Assembly (NCBI GenBank): GCA_019856515.1 | Contig: CP082230.1 | Span: 1 to 64,000 of the forward strand | Direction: 5' to 3' | Length of the DNA stretch: 64,000 bases | DNA from: Prolixibacteraceae bacterium | Lineage (GTDB): Bacteria > Bacteroidota > Bacteroidia > Bacteroidales > Prolixibacteraceae | Part shown: piece by piece, positions 17,626-26,270 of the stretch | Layout of the letters: each line of letters starts with the position of its first letter | Position numbering within the stretch: the stretch's first letter is position 1 | Position numbers and translations under genes: made by a program | Notes under the pieces: model-generated | Database searches by the model: none | The model's input: only the letters and a program-made list of their open reading frames with translations | Told to the model about the DNA's origin: nothing

Positions 17626-18051
17626 CTAGTTTCTGTTGTGGTGGCCTAAGTGTTTCTCTCCAACCATTTTATCGGCAGCTGCTAACAGCTCTTTTTCTGT
17701 TTCATGATGATCTTCCACAAGGTGACCTATTACAATGTTCTTAAGATCTTTATGATGCTCGTCCATATATTTTTCGAAATTATGGGCTTCATTGCTTTTT
17801 CCTGTTCCATGACCAACTAGAACGATTCCGGTTAAACCACGGATATCATGAATTAGCTCCTTGAAATAACGATGATCTTCGGGGTTGTTCTGTCCTTTAA
17901 GATGAAGGCTTTTCTTGTGATGAATATGCCATCTACGATGTCTAGGATCTGCTGGTATCTCCTCTAGAACTTTCCCCTCTTCTATGCCACCAAGAAGATA
18001 TAATACTGCTTCATGGTGATCAATTTTTAACATACCTATCTTATCCGTCAT
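17626..18051 (-). CDS. Small His-rich protein, possible eRF1/host-attachment-like fold
   Basis: A 141-residue soluble protein, strikingly rich in His (about 20), with no signal peptide. The order is strand-rich N-terminus (MLKIDHHEAVLYLL), a basic loop RHRRWHIHHKK, then a helix (YFKELIHDIRG), then a strand and turn GIVLVGHGTGKSNEAHNFEKY and a closing helix. The piece VLVGHGTGK-NE-NFEKY is like the domain 2/3 region of the bacterial eRF1-related families (baeRF, host attachment proteins). GHGTGKS also looks like a P-loop but lacks a Walker B, so I do not call it an ATPase. Monocistronic, with its own terminator. Function unknown. Confidence 0.5.
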   Translation of the reverse strand: MTDKIGMLKIDHHEAVLYLLGGIEEGKVLEEIPADPRHRRWHIHHKKSLHLKGQNNPEDHRYFKELIHDIRGLTGIVLVGHGTGKSNEAHNFEKYMDEHHKDLKNIVIGHLVEDHHETEKELLAAADKMVGEKHLGHHNRN

Positions 18052-18267
18052 ATTTTTTTCTTTTTGTTATTATTGTAGAACAGTGATTGAATATAAAAAG
18101 TTCTAAGTGTAATTTGTTTTTACGTGATTCATAAATTACTATTTGAATTTAGGGGGATATAATGTGATGATGATTTTGTTCTGCTTCTAATTTTTAGATG
18201 ATTTTGAAAATCTTTTTTGCATTAGGGTTGTTATAAGTACATTAAATCCATTTTAAATGAAGTGATT

Positions 18268-19551
18268 ATGAAGATAGAAGATGTTTTTGCTCAGGAGGTT
18301 ATTGATAGTCGTGGTAATCCTACCGTAGAGGCATGGGTAACTTTAGATAATGGGATTCATGCAAGTGCCATCGTACCATCCGGTGCCTCTACAGGAGAAC
18401 GAGAGGCATATGAATTACGAGATGGAGATCCTACTCGTTATTTAGGAAAAGGGGTGACTAAAGCCGTTGATAATGTTAATGTAATTATCTCAGATGCGTT
18501 GTCAGGAAAAGAGGTCAGTGGACAAGAAGAGGTGGATCGTATTATGATTGATCTTGATGGTACTCCAAATAAATCGAAATTAGGTGCCAATGCTATTTTG
18601 GCTGTATCGTTGGCATTTGCAAAAGCTGCTGCTCATTATCATGATCAACATTTCTTTGAGTATTTTTCGTTCAATGGAGATGAGTTTGTAATGCCTGTTC
18701 CATGTATGAATGTGATTAATGGAGGTGTTCATGCCGATAATAATGTCGATTTCCAAGAGTTTATGATTGCCCCTCATCATGCCGATAGTTTTGAAGAAGC
18801 TATTCGAATGGGGTTAGAGACATTCCACCATTTGAAGAAAGTTTTGAAAGCGAAAGGATATAATACAGCCGTTGGTGACGAAGGTGGTTTTGCCCCGAAT
18901 TTAAAGTCAAATGAGGAGGCTGTAGAGGTGATTATCGAAGCGATTGAGAGTGCTGGTTACAGGCCAGGAACGGATATCTCTATCTGCCTTGACCCAGCAT
19001 CTAGTGAGATGTGGAAAGATGGTAAATATCATTTCTTTAAATCAGATGGTTCATATAAGAGTTCAGAAGAGATGGTTGCGCTTTGGGAGTCGTGGATTGA
19101 TAAATACCCAATTGTACTTTTAGAAGATGGTATGGCCGAGAATGATTGGGAAGGATGGGAGAAATTGACTGCACGCTTGGGTAATAAAGTTGAGCTGGTA
19201 GGTGATGATATTTTCTGTACAAATCCTAAGATTTTGGAAGAGGGAATTGAAAGAGGTGTAGCTAACTCTATTCTCATTAAGTTAAATCAGATCGGTACAC
19301 TTACAGAGACTCTAGAGACCATACGTATGGCTTATGCTAATGGTTATAACTGTTTCATCTCACATCGTTCTGGTGAGACTGAAGATACTACGATTGCTGA
19401 TTTAACTGTGGCTGTAGGTGCTGGTCATCTGAAGACAGGCTCTGGTTGTAGAAGTGAGCGTATCGCAAAGTTCAATCAGTTATTACGTATCGAGCGTTAC
19501 TTGGGGGATCAAGCTACTTTTGCTGGTATCTCCACATTTAAAAACAAGTAA
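18268..19551 (+). CDS. eno: Enolase
   Basis: A 427-residue phosphopyruvate hydratase (2-phosphoglycerate to phosphoenolpyruvate, glycolysis). N-terminal [20 protein letters not shown], the catalytic lid loop [10 protein letters not shown], the metal and proton-transfer segments [20 protein letters not shown] and [10 protein letters not shown], the catalytic Lys in [10 protein letters not shown], and [12 protein letters not shown] are all present. A GTG six bases upstream (18262) would add Met-Ile, but the ATG at 18268 gives the canonical N-terminus. Stand-alone gene, followed by a hairpin terminator. Confidence 0.97.
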   Translation: MKIEDVFAQEVIDSRGNPTVEAWVTLDNGIHASAIVPSGASTGEREAYELRDGDPTRYLGKGVTKAVDNVNVIISDALSGKEVSGQEEVDRIMIDLDGTPNKSKLGANAILAVSLAFAKAAAHYHDQHFFEYFSFNGDEFVMPVPCMNVINGGVHADNNVDFQEFMIAPHHADSFEEAIRMGLETFHHLKKVLKAKGYNTAVGDEGGFAPNLKSNEEAVEVIIEAIESAGYRPGTDISICLDPASSEMWKDGKYHFFKSDGSYKSSEEMVALWESWIDKYPIVLLEDGMAENDWEGWEKLTARLGNKVELVGDDIFCTNPKILEEGIERGVANSILIKLNQIGTLTETLETIRMAYANGYNCFISHRSGETEDTTIADLTVAVGAGHLKTGSGCRSERIAKFNQLLRIERYLGDQATFAGISTFKNK

Positions 19552-19630
19552 TAAGAATTATGGTATTTAAAAGATTTATCATAGATGTTATGACAAGATC
19601 ATTTTGATTGATACCTATTGAATATAGCAG

Positions 19631-19663
19631 AAAGCTCAAGAGTCTGACTCTTGAGCTTTTGTG
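19631..19663 (+). terminator. Terminator of eno
   Basis: AAAGCTCAAGAGT pairs with ACTCTTGAGCTTT around a 3-4 nt loop (19631-19659), followed by TTGTGCTTTTG. Strong hairpin 80 bp after the stop. Confidence 0.85.
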
Positions 19664-19807
19664 CTTTTGTCTCTTTAGTATCAATAAAATTTTTAGGTGG
19701 GCTCTTTTCTTGTGCCCTATATTGTCGATATTTTCATCTTAATGCTATGAGTATACAAAATATATTTACCATAATTTATAGCTCCTATCCTCATTCAAAT
19801 GATATAA

Positions 19808-21478
19808 CTAGTGTTTTAAGCGACTACTGAATGCAACGTTAAATGCAGCTAAATCATTGGGGTCAAGGTGTATATTGACAATGTTAACGCCTTTCGGTGA
19901 TGTTAAAAGTTCAAGAACTGTCTCTAACTCTTTTTCTGTTGATACTTGATATCCTTTGCCTTGGAGGTCTTCACCTCCAAATGCTTTTGGAAGAAGTTCA
20001 TAATTCCACACTTGAATGTCATTGTATGATCGATATACTCCTGGATGTATTGCTCTTTCAGCAGCATACCCGCTATTGTTGAATACGAATAGGGCTACAT
20101 CTTTATTGTATTTTAGCAGCGAAGAGGTCTCTTGTGCTGTCATTTGGAATCCTCCATCTCCAAGTAGTGCAATAAATCTACGTCCGTAAAGTTCTGAAAA
20201 TGTAGCACCAACAAATGATGCAAAACCAGATCCTAGTGAGGCCCAATTGCCGTTGCCTTGAATAAATGTGTTTTTAGGAAACTTGGCTTGTGACATATTT
20301 ATATATCCGCCTACTTCACCAAATACAACATCCTCCTCTTGAAAATAGTTGGCAAACATTGGCATCATCACATCGATGGTAATTGGTTTATCTTCTGTCA
20401 CTTTTACATCTGATGGTTCATAGAAGAATTTCTTGCCATCTATGGGAGTATAATCTTGTGCTAACCCGTTTGAGATTTGATGAATCCTATCCACCACCTC
20501 TTCAATATAAACATTATCATATCTATTTCCATTGATGATGACATGGTCACGTAATATCTGCACGACTTCTGTGTTGGAGTAGTCATTGGTGAATACACCT
20601 GTGTCGAATTCATTTTCTGTTACTCCCATAGAGAGAAGAATATCTGAGTTTTCAATTGCATCTTTTACAATAGGTTCACTTACTGCTCCCATATACAATC
20701 CAACACTTTGTGATAATGATTCAAAGGTTCCGTTTTTTCCAACAAAAGTTGTTGCTACGGATGCCCCAATGGTTTCGACAATATGTAAAAGTTCGGCCTC
20801 TTTCTTTGTTCTTTGTACAATATGTCCTACCAAAATAGCCCTGCTCTTGCTTTGTGCTATGAGAGTCATAATTTGGTTTACAACTTCCTCTAGCATCTTA
20901 TTGTCGTTTCCTCTATGATGGATATCTAGAGATGACACTGGAGCATCTACAAGTTGTGTTTGTATATCAAAAGGCAGTTCTAGGTAAGCAGGCTTTTTAT
21001 GGATAGAAGATTGAATAAGCATATCGTCTATAATAGCTGTAGCCATTTCAAGTTTTTCGATGCGTTTAGCCTGTATGGTTATTGGTGTCATCACCTCGAT
21101 GTTCGCATTGAAATTGGTGCCTATAACGTGGTGATATAAACGAGATGTTTTTTTGTTCAGTACCTCTGTTGTTGGAGATCCTGCGATAAGTAGTAGAGGT
21201 ATATCGTCTGCATATGCTCCTTCGATAGCATTGGTTGCATTTAATGAGCCAGGGCCAAAGGTGACAGCCATCGCTCCATATCCGTTTGCTTTGGAGTATC
21301 CATCTGCATTATAAGTTCCGTTAAGTTCGTTGGTTACACCAATATGTTCTACACCATGATCACCATCTAATATGCGGTCGAAAAAAGGTAACACATAATC
21401 TCCTGGTATTCCAAAGAGATGATTTACATTTAACTCCTTTAATCGTCTCAATAAATAATCTGATACAGTAATCTTCAT
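19808..21478 (-). CDS. ThDP-dependent 2-oxoacid decarboxylase (pyruvate/indolepyruvate decarboxylase type)
   Basis: A 556-residue enzyme of the PDC/IPDC family, full length. It carries the cofactor Glu51 in TNELNGTYNADGY, the His pair 116-117 (LYHHVIGT) that distinguishes decarboxylases from acetolactate synthases, GPGSLNATNAIEGAYA, and the ThDP/Mg motif GDGGFQMTAQE to NNSGY near 430-460. Such enzymes turn pyruvate, phenylpyruvate or indolepyruvate into the aldehyde plus CO2. The gene stands alone, without an alcohol dehydrogenase or aromatic transaminase beside it, so the substrate cannot be fixed. This family is patchy in Bacteroidota. Confidence 0.85.
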   Translation of the reverse strand: MKITVSDYLLRRLKELNVNHLFGIPGDYVLPFFDRILDGDHGVEHIGVTNELNGTYNADGYSKANGYGAMAVTFGPGSLNATNAIEGAYADDIPLLLIAGSPTTEVLNKKTSRLYHHVIGTNFNANIEVMTPITIQAKRIEKLEMATAIIDDMLIQSSIHKKPAYLELPFDIQTQLVDAPVSSLDIHHRGNDNKMLEEVVNQIMTLIAQSKSRAILVGHIVQRTKKEAELLHIVETIGASVATTFVGKNGTFESLSQSVGLYMGAVSEPIVKDAIENSDILLSMGVTENEFDTGVFTNDYSNTEVVQILRDHVIINGNRYDNVYIEEVVDRIHQISNGLAQDYTPIDGKKFFYEPSDVKVTEDKPITIDVMMPMFANYFQEEDVVFGEVGGYINMSQAKFPKNTFIQGNGNWASLGSGFASFVGATFSELYGRRFIALLGDGGFQMTAQETSSLLKYNKDVALFVFNNSGYAAERAIHPGVYRSYNDIQVWNYELLPKAFGGEDLQGKGYQVSTEKELETVLELLTSPKGVNIVNIHLDPNDLAAFNVAFSSRLKH

Positions 21479-21635
21479 AATGAACTAGTTTTAAGATTAA
21501 TAACTTATATAGGCAAAGGTATGTGTCTTGTAACTTGTTCTGTTATAAGAAAAAACAGAATAGTTATATATTAGATCAGTATTGTCTTTTGTCTATTTAT
21601 TGTCGTATATATAAGTTTTAAGTGTTGGTGTCTGT

Positions 21636-21686
21636 AATAAAAAAGAACCAAGGAACTGTATATTGATACAGCTCCATGATTCTTCT
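21636..21686 (-). terminator. Terminator of the barrel protein gene
   Basis: Stem AAGAACCAAGGAACTGTAT pairs imperfectly (15 of 19) with ATACAGCTCCATGATTCTT. Leftwards it runs into TTCTTTTTTATTAC, as expected for the leftward gene ending at 21802. The rest of the 320-bp gap to the decarboxylase gene has no gene. Confidence 0.65.
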
Positions 21687-21801
21687 AAAAACAGTTGTCG
21701 GATGATGTGATTTGAGCTAAAGCAGGGTGTCTATTATCTAGATACCTTCAACCCATCATTTCTTTTAATAAATTACTCTCAGTTTTTGTGAGATAATCGT
21801 T

Positions 21802-22506
21802 TTACATCGGAAGAATTATGTATAACTTGAGCTGTAATTGCCATTTATAGTCATCTAAAACCTCTGGTCTAACAGCATTATAGTATCCACTGAGAGCAAC
21901 ATTATATATGGCATTTTTTGTTTGGAATATTTGAGATACTCCAAGTCCTACAGGCACAATCCAACCATCTAGCTCTTCGTTGTAAGTGAGAAGAGGAGAG
22001 GTGTTGATGCCTGTTCCAGAGCGAAAAGAGTAGTTAAAAAGGTATTGTAACGTAGATGAGTTTACTCTATTACCACCTACTCCCCATGTTGGTGAATATG
22101 AGACTAGTGCTAAGAAACCATCTTTTTTATAAGTTGCAACAAAAGATGCTCCTACATTCCATGTGTTGTCTTTATAAGCCTCTTTAGAGTTGTAGGTGTT
22201 TGTTCTTAATACAACAGATGGACCAACTGCAGGAACAAAGTTACCACCCCATAGTTTAATTGGTTTTCGAGGGGCAAAATTTGCTGAGTATATAATGTTT
22301 CCTAAAGCCGTTTGCATCTCACCATTTGTGTATTTCGTCTCAATAGGGAGCATGGCAAAATTGATAAGCTGGATTTTGTCATTTAAATAGACTGGAATAA
22401 TTGGTTCAAGCCATAAAGTATTGGAGTTATGTTCTCCAAGGGACAAATTATTCATCATGATCAATTTATAAATTTTAGCTACAGGGTCTAATGCATTAAC
22501 TGACAT
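21802..22506 (-). CDS. Outer-membrane beta-barrel protein, start frame damaged
   Basis: The open frame from ATG 22506 gives 234 residues of alternating strands (FVPAVGPSVVLRTNT, NVGASFVATYKKDGFLALVSYS, the last strand WQLQLKLYIILPM ending in Met), like the alphaproteobacterial-type or phenol-degradation-like transporter barrels. The real N-terminus lies upstream in the same frame: LICFIYLSTTAKSQ is a clear signal peptide core, reached from codon AAG at 22593. Just before it an ATG (22597-22595) is separated from AAG by one extra C, so the start is off frame by one base. Either this copy is a fresh frameshift mutant, or translation starts unusually. The end of the FUSC-like gene overlaps this start region. 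Confidence 0.6.
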   Translation of the reverse strand: MSVNALDPVAKIYKLIMMNNLSLGEHNSNTLWLEPIIPVYLNDKIQLINFAMLPIETKYTNGEMQTALGNIIYSANFAPRKPIKLWGGNFVPAVGPSVVLRTNTYNSKEAYKDNTWNVGASFVATYKKDGFLALVSYSPTWGVGGNRVNSSTLQYLFNYSFRSGTGINTSPLLTYNEELDGWIVPVGLGVSQIFQTKNAIYNVALSGYYNAVRPEVLDDYKWQLQLKLYIILPM

Positions 22507-22565
22507 CTCTTGTTTTGATGAAGATAATGTATCTGCTACGATGCTTTGGGATTTTGCTGTGGTAC

Positions 22566-23336
22566 TTAGATAGATAAAGCAGATAAGTATCTTGCATTCA
22601 AATCATAAATGCAACACAATATTATAACTATGAGTGTTATTTGTGTGTAAATATTGAAGAAACAAAAAGGAGGATTCTTGATTATAGAAGTAACCGAAAG
22701 TAATATGGTAAAGATCATACCAATTTTCCAAACGACTGCACTCTGTGTGATAAAGTAGATACAGATAAGTGTGAGATATGAAATAATACCTCTCAAGTGA
22801 AATAAGTCGTAATGAGGAGGTTGGTTGAGTATTTGATTTTGTGAAGTCTCGTCCGTTTCTAAACTTGTAGTCTTTGCATAAATAAATAGTGATATCGAGG
22901 CTATCAATGAGCCAATAACGACTTGAATAATTTTATATTTTAGCCCATTTGTGTATATATCGGAATGAAGGTTTACTTCACTGCCAATGCCAAAGATTCC
23001 TAGTGTTAGAGTGAAATAGAAGATAAAATTATGGATTTTATTCCATCGTATTGTCATATGACCAAATAGGAGAACTAGAAGCATCACGAAATAGCGAATG
23101 GAGTTATTGGGAACCAGATGATACATTAAGATGATGGTTGCAATACCAATAATGGTCCCAGAAATCCTTTCTACGGCAGATTGAATAGATCTCTTATAGT
23201 TTGGGATAAATATGATGGATGTGGTTAATAGTCCCCATTCCATATGTGGAATTCTCAGAGTCCAAGAGATACTAAGGTATACCAAAACGATAAAACCATA
23301 AAGAATCCCTAATTTTATTTTGTCATTGTGTATCAT
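22566..23336 (-). CDS. FUSC-like integral membrane protein
   Basis: A 256-residue protein with seven to eight hydrophobic helices (LYGFIVLVYLSISWTL, the region around TIIGIATIILMYHLVP, YFVMLLVLLFGHM, then KIIQVVIGSLIASISLFIYA and further ones after residue 180). The stretch SAVERISGTIIGIA is the recognisable FUSC signature: an ERISGT-I-G helix found in aromatic acid exporter and fusaric acid resistance proteins. It is the pump-side partner of such efflux systems, though shorter than usual and lacking the soluble C-terminal half. The barrel gene overlaps its 3' end, suggesting both span the envelope together. Confidence 0.7.
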   Translation of the reverse strand: MIHNDKIKLGILYGFIVLVYLSISWTLRIPHMEWGLLTTSIIFIPNYKRSIQSAVERISGTIIGIATIILMYHLVPNNSIRYFVMLLVLLFGHMTIRWNKIHNFIFYFTLTLGIFGIGSEVNLHSDIYTNGLKYKIIQVVIGSLIASISLFIYAKTTSLETDETSQNQILNQPPHYDLFHLRGIISYLTLICIYFITQSAVVWKIGMIFTILLSVTSIIKNPPFCFFNIYTQITLIVIILCCIYDLNARYLSALSI

Positions 23337-23632
23337 AGACTATGTGATTTATTTGATTGCTACCATTTGTTATCTGTGAGCAAAAATAAGATCACTAAGG
23401 GGCTAAACTGTTGCAAAAAAAGTCGCAATAGTTATAGATTAAATTACATTATCATTTGATTTCCTTTTTAGAGTGAAGTTGTAAATGTACTTGGTCAAAT
23501 CAGAAGAGTATTAGGGGTGTGATAGGTCCTATTATCTTGTGGAGTGATGATACTTTATCGGAATACATAGAACAATACTCCTTGAAATGCTATTCAGATT
23601 TAGATTGTTCTATGTATTCATGTGTTGATTTC

Positions 23633-25996
23633 CTACTCAAGGATGATCCACTTCATACTGTTGATTTTCTTTTGAAGTTCTTTTCCTTGATATCTAATTT
23701 GAAGCTTCTTCTTATCGTTAAGGTTAATATGAAGCTTTGTAATAAATTTCGAAGGGATATTGATATTAATTTGATCGTCTGAAACACTGATATTACAATT
23801 GTAACTGATAAACTCCCCAGTTTCTGTTTGAGCAATGAATGCATTGGACATGGCAACTTCCTCCATACATTTAAAATGTTCATGAACATCGTTGTCTTGA
23901 CTATTGGCTCTTATCCAATCGGATATCATATCGATATATTGTTCTCCTATGACATACTTACGGTGTGGGTATTTTCTAGGGTGATAGTGTCCTGGATTAT
24001 ATTTGGTTGGATCGACATCTTTATGGGGTTGAGAAGTCTGAATTACTTCGACATAAGGGGAAGGGGTAAAGGCCCATCGCAGTTTCCCTGTGTTTGTGTC
24101 AATCATCTGCATCGCACTACCCAATGCATTGAATGTTTGTACTAACCACTTTGTATCTCCTGTAAGTTGGTAGAGATAGAATGTAGCGTAAGTTCTCCAA
24201 GAGGTCCATCCATGAGGTGAATTGAATATGTTGGGTTGTATATATACATCATATTGAGATTCCCAGAATCTCATTGTACCTCCTCGTTGTCTGCTATCAG
24301 GAATAATTAACTGTGTCAAAGCCTTATGCCCATCGATATAACTAAGTGCGGCTTTTTTGTATTTCTCCCTCTCTTTTGTTGAACTTTGTAATAGAGCAAA
24401 TTCTGCCAATTGCAGTGCTGAACAGCTTACCATTCCATCTTCATAAGTAAGTTGACCTTCCGTATCGATATCTCCATCACTGAGAACCAATTCATCCATC
24501 GCTCTCTTCACCGATTTGAAGTGACGATTATAGGCTTTCTTCCAATTTGCATCTTTTTTTCCTAACTCTTTCTCTACGATAAAAAGCTCCATAATACTTT
24601 TGGCTGGGTAGATAACACTTGTGTAGTGAGTTGATCCTGCTCTATATGATCCGTCTTTAGCTTGGGCGTGTTTCATAATCCAGTCCGCAAGATCTCTTGC
24701 TCTCTCTAGATCGTATATATCTTTTGTGATTTGATATTTATCGACTAAAACTCCAATCATACTACTTGTATTTTGGATTCGATGTGCAATCTTTATCGGT
24801 TTAGGATCTTTGATATCATATAGTTGACTATATATCTGATCGAATTGTTGGATTGCTCTCTCTTTTAGATCTGGATTAGGAAAATACTTCTCTGCCAAGA
24901 ACATCGTGTACATACCGTACCATGTTTCACAATGGGTGGTGGCTCTTGCTGGATATTTGAATGATGCTTGACGAGCTTGATTTAGATACCACTCCCAAGG
25001 TTTTTTGAAAGTAACATATGCCTCTGAAATTTTATCATTATACATCGCCTGTAACTTGTATAGCCCCACTTGCTGGTGCGAATCTAATGTATACTCCCCT
25101 GTAGTATTGGCTTCTATATTAAATATATCTCCATTGGGTGCAGTGACCATTACCTTACTATCATGTTGCCCTACAAGGGTGAATGTAATCGGTTTGTCTG
25201 CCTCGTTTGTCGTTTCTGAAATATGAAAGAAAGGGGCTCCCGTTAGTTCTGATAATTTGGGCTCAATCTCTGAGATATTATGTACTAAACTTAGGTATAT
25301 ATCCCATTTTTTTATTTCACCACGCGCTAGCTGATATTGATCTTGTGGATGGCGTTTAGGTAGTGGTAATGGATTGATTACATCAAGATTCATTGTGTTG
25401 ATTCGATGGCCAAACCATTTATAGTCTGGTTCTCCCCAAGACTTTGTGAAATCATTACTCCATGATGCAATAGGATTTGGTGATGCGATACATAAAGCTC
25501 TTCCATCTGGGGCCATCGCATATCCCCAAAGGTGTGTCTTTTCACATCGTAGCATGGTTGGGAAGAACTTATGTAACCATTGTGGGAATTTTTCCATATA
25601 GGTGTTAATACCTAGATGTAGTCCAATCTTTGAAGGTTGGATGGTGGTAAAACCGACATTCTTCAATGTGGCTCTCACTCTCACCCCTTTCGTTTCTAAA
25701 TGATACTCTAGTTGAAAATGAATATCGTCTACCGTTTGCTCAAAACGGTTCGGTTGGTCTGTTGCTTTTAACTTTATCTGATGGTCTTTGTTGTCCCATT
25801 TGCCATACCATTGTGGACCAGCCCACTCTCCCTTTTGGAATGTGACAGTATCTGATTTATTGGATCCATGTGTTATAAGCTGAGATATTTGCCCACCACT
25901 ATTGATGTTAAGTTCATAGTGTGCGTTTTTTAAATTGACTTGTGCAAACAGATTGCAACTGATCAAGAGAAGAGTGATTACGATAGACTTAGTCAT
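23633..25996 (-). CDS. Secreted protein with beta-sandwich plus alpha/alpha-toroid, candidate glycoside hydrolase
   Basis: A 787-residue exported protein (signal peptide ending CNLFAQ, about residue 19). Residues 20-250 look like a beta-sandwich, 265-330 like a small Ig-like domain (FTLVGQHDSKVMVTAPNGD), and 335-700 like an (alpha/alpha)6 toroid rich in Trp, Tyr and acidic residues. A short beta tail closes it. Candidate active-site acids are Glu514, Glu519 and Asp520 (TEGQLTYEDG) and Glu579/Asp583 (RFWESQYDVY). It lies downstream of the GH89 gene of the PUL. I do not recognise a named CAZy family; by architecture it resembles six-hairpin glycosidases or lyases. Its role in glycan breakdown is inferred from context. 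Confidence 0.65.
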   Translation of the reverse strand: MTKSIVITLLLISCNLFAQVNLKNAHYELNINSGGQISQLITHGSNKSDTVTFQKGEWAGPQWYGKWDNKDHQIKLKATDQPNRFEQTVDDIHFQLEYHLETKGVRVRATLKNVGFTTIQPSKIGLHLGINTYMEKFPQWLHKFFPTMLRCEKTHLWGYAMAPDGRALCIASPNPIASWSNDFTKSWGEPDYKWFGHRINTMNLDVINPLPLPKRHPQDQYQLARGEIKKWDIYLSLVHNISEIEPKLSELTGAPFFHISETTNEADKPITFTLVGQHDSKVMVTAPNGDIFNIEANTTGEYTLDSHQQVGLYKLQAMYNDKISEAYVTFKKPWEWYLNQARQASFKYPARATTHCETWYGMYTMFLAEKYFPNPDLKERAIQQFDQIYSQLYDIKDPKPIKIAHRIQNTSSMIGVLVDKYQITKDIYDLERARDLADWIMKHAQAKDGSYRAGSTHYTSVIYPAKSIMELFIVEKELGKKDANWKKAYNRHFKSVKRAMDELVLSDGDIDTEGQLTYEDGMVSCSALQLAEFALLQSSTKEREKYKKAALSYIDGHKALTQLIIPDSRQRGGTMRFWESQYDVYIQPNIFNSPHGWTSWRTYATFYLYQLTGDTKWLVQTFNALGSAMQMIDTNTGKLRWAFTPSPYVEVIQTSQPHKDVDPTKYNPGHYHPRKYPHRKYVIGEQYIDMISDWIRANSQDNDVHEHFKCMEEVAMSNAFIAQTETGEFISYNCNISVSDDQININIPSKFITKLHINLNDKKKLQIRYQGKELQKKINSMKWIILE

Positions 25997-26166
25997 TGTT
26001 TTATATGTTAGTAGAATAAAAAATAGATTCTTTTATTCATGGTTTTGTTTACCAATAAAGGTAGTCTAAAGGAATCAGTATTTAAATGATTTTGAATGGT
26101 AAAAGTGATTGAAGTAGGCTGAAACTCGTATACGAGAAAACGATTGTTAGATGATAATTGTCAAAC

Positions 26167-26255
26167 ATGGAATGAGGACAAGTTGAATGATCTGTTGTTA
26201 TCATCAGAAATAACTCTATACAGATGCTCTTTGTCTATATCCTCGATTCCATGTT
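26167..26255 (-). other. Long-loop inverted repeat between GH89 and the downstream gene
   Basis: AACATGGAATGAGGA (about 26167-26181) pairs with TCCTCGATTCCATGTT (about 26240-26255), with one bulged base and a 60-nt loop. It sits in the 274-bp gap between the GH89 stop and the next gene. It could be a terminator or RNA processing site, and the gap suggests the downstream gene has some independent expression. Confidence 0.4.
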
Positions 26256-26270
26256 TTTTTAATGATATAT

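Noticed and set aside
17790..17815. GHGTGKS in the 141-residue protein as an ATP-binding P-loop
   Set aside because: No Walker B or supporting NTPase fold, and the protein is too short.
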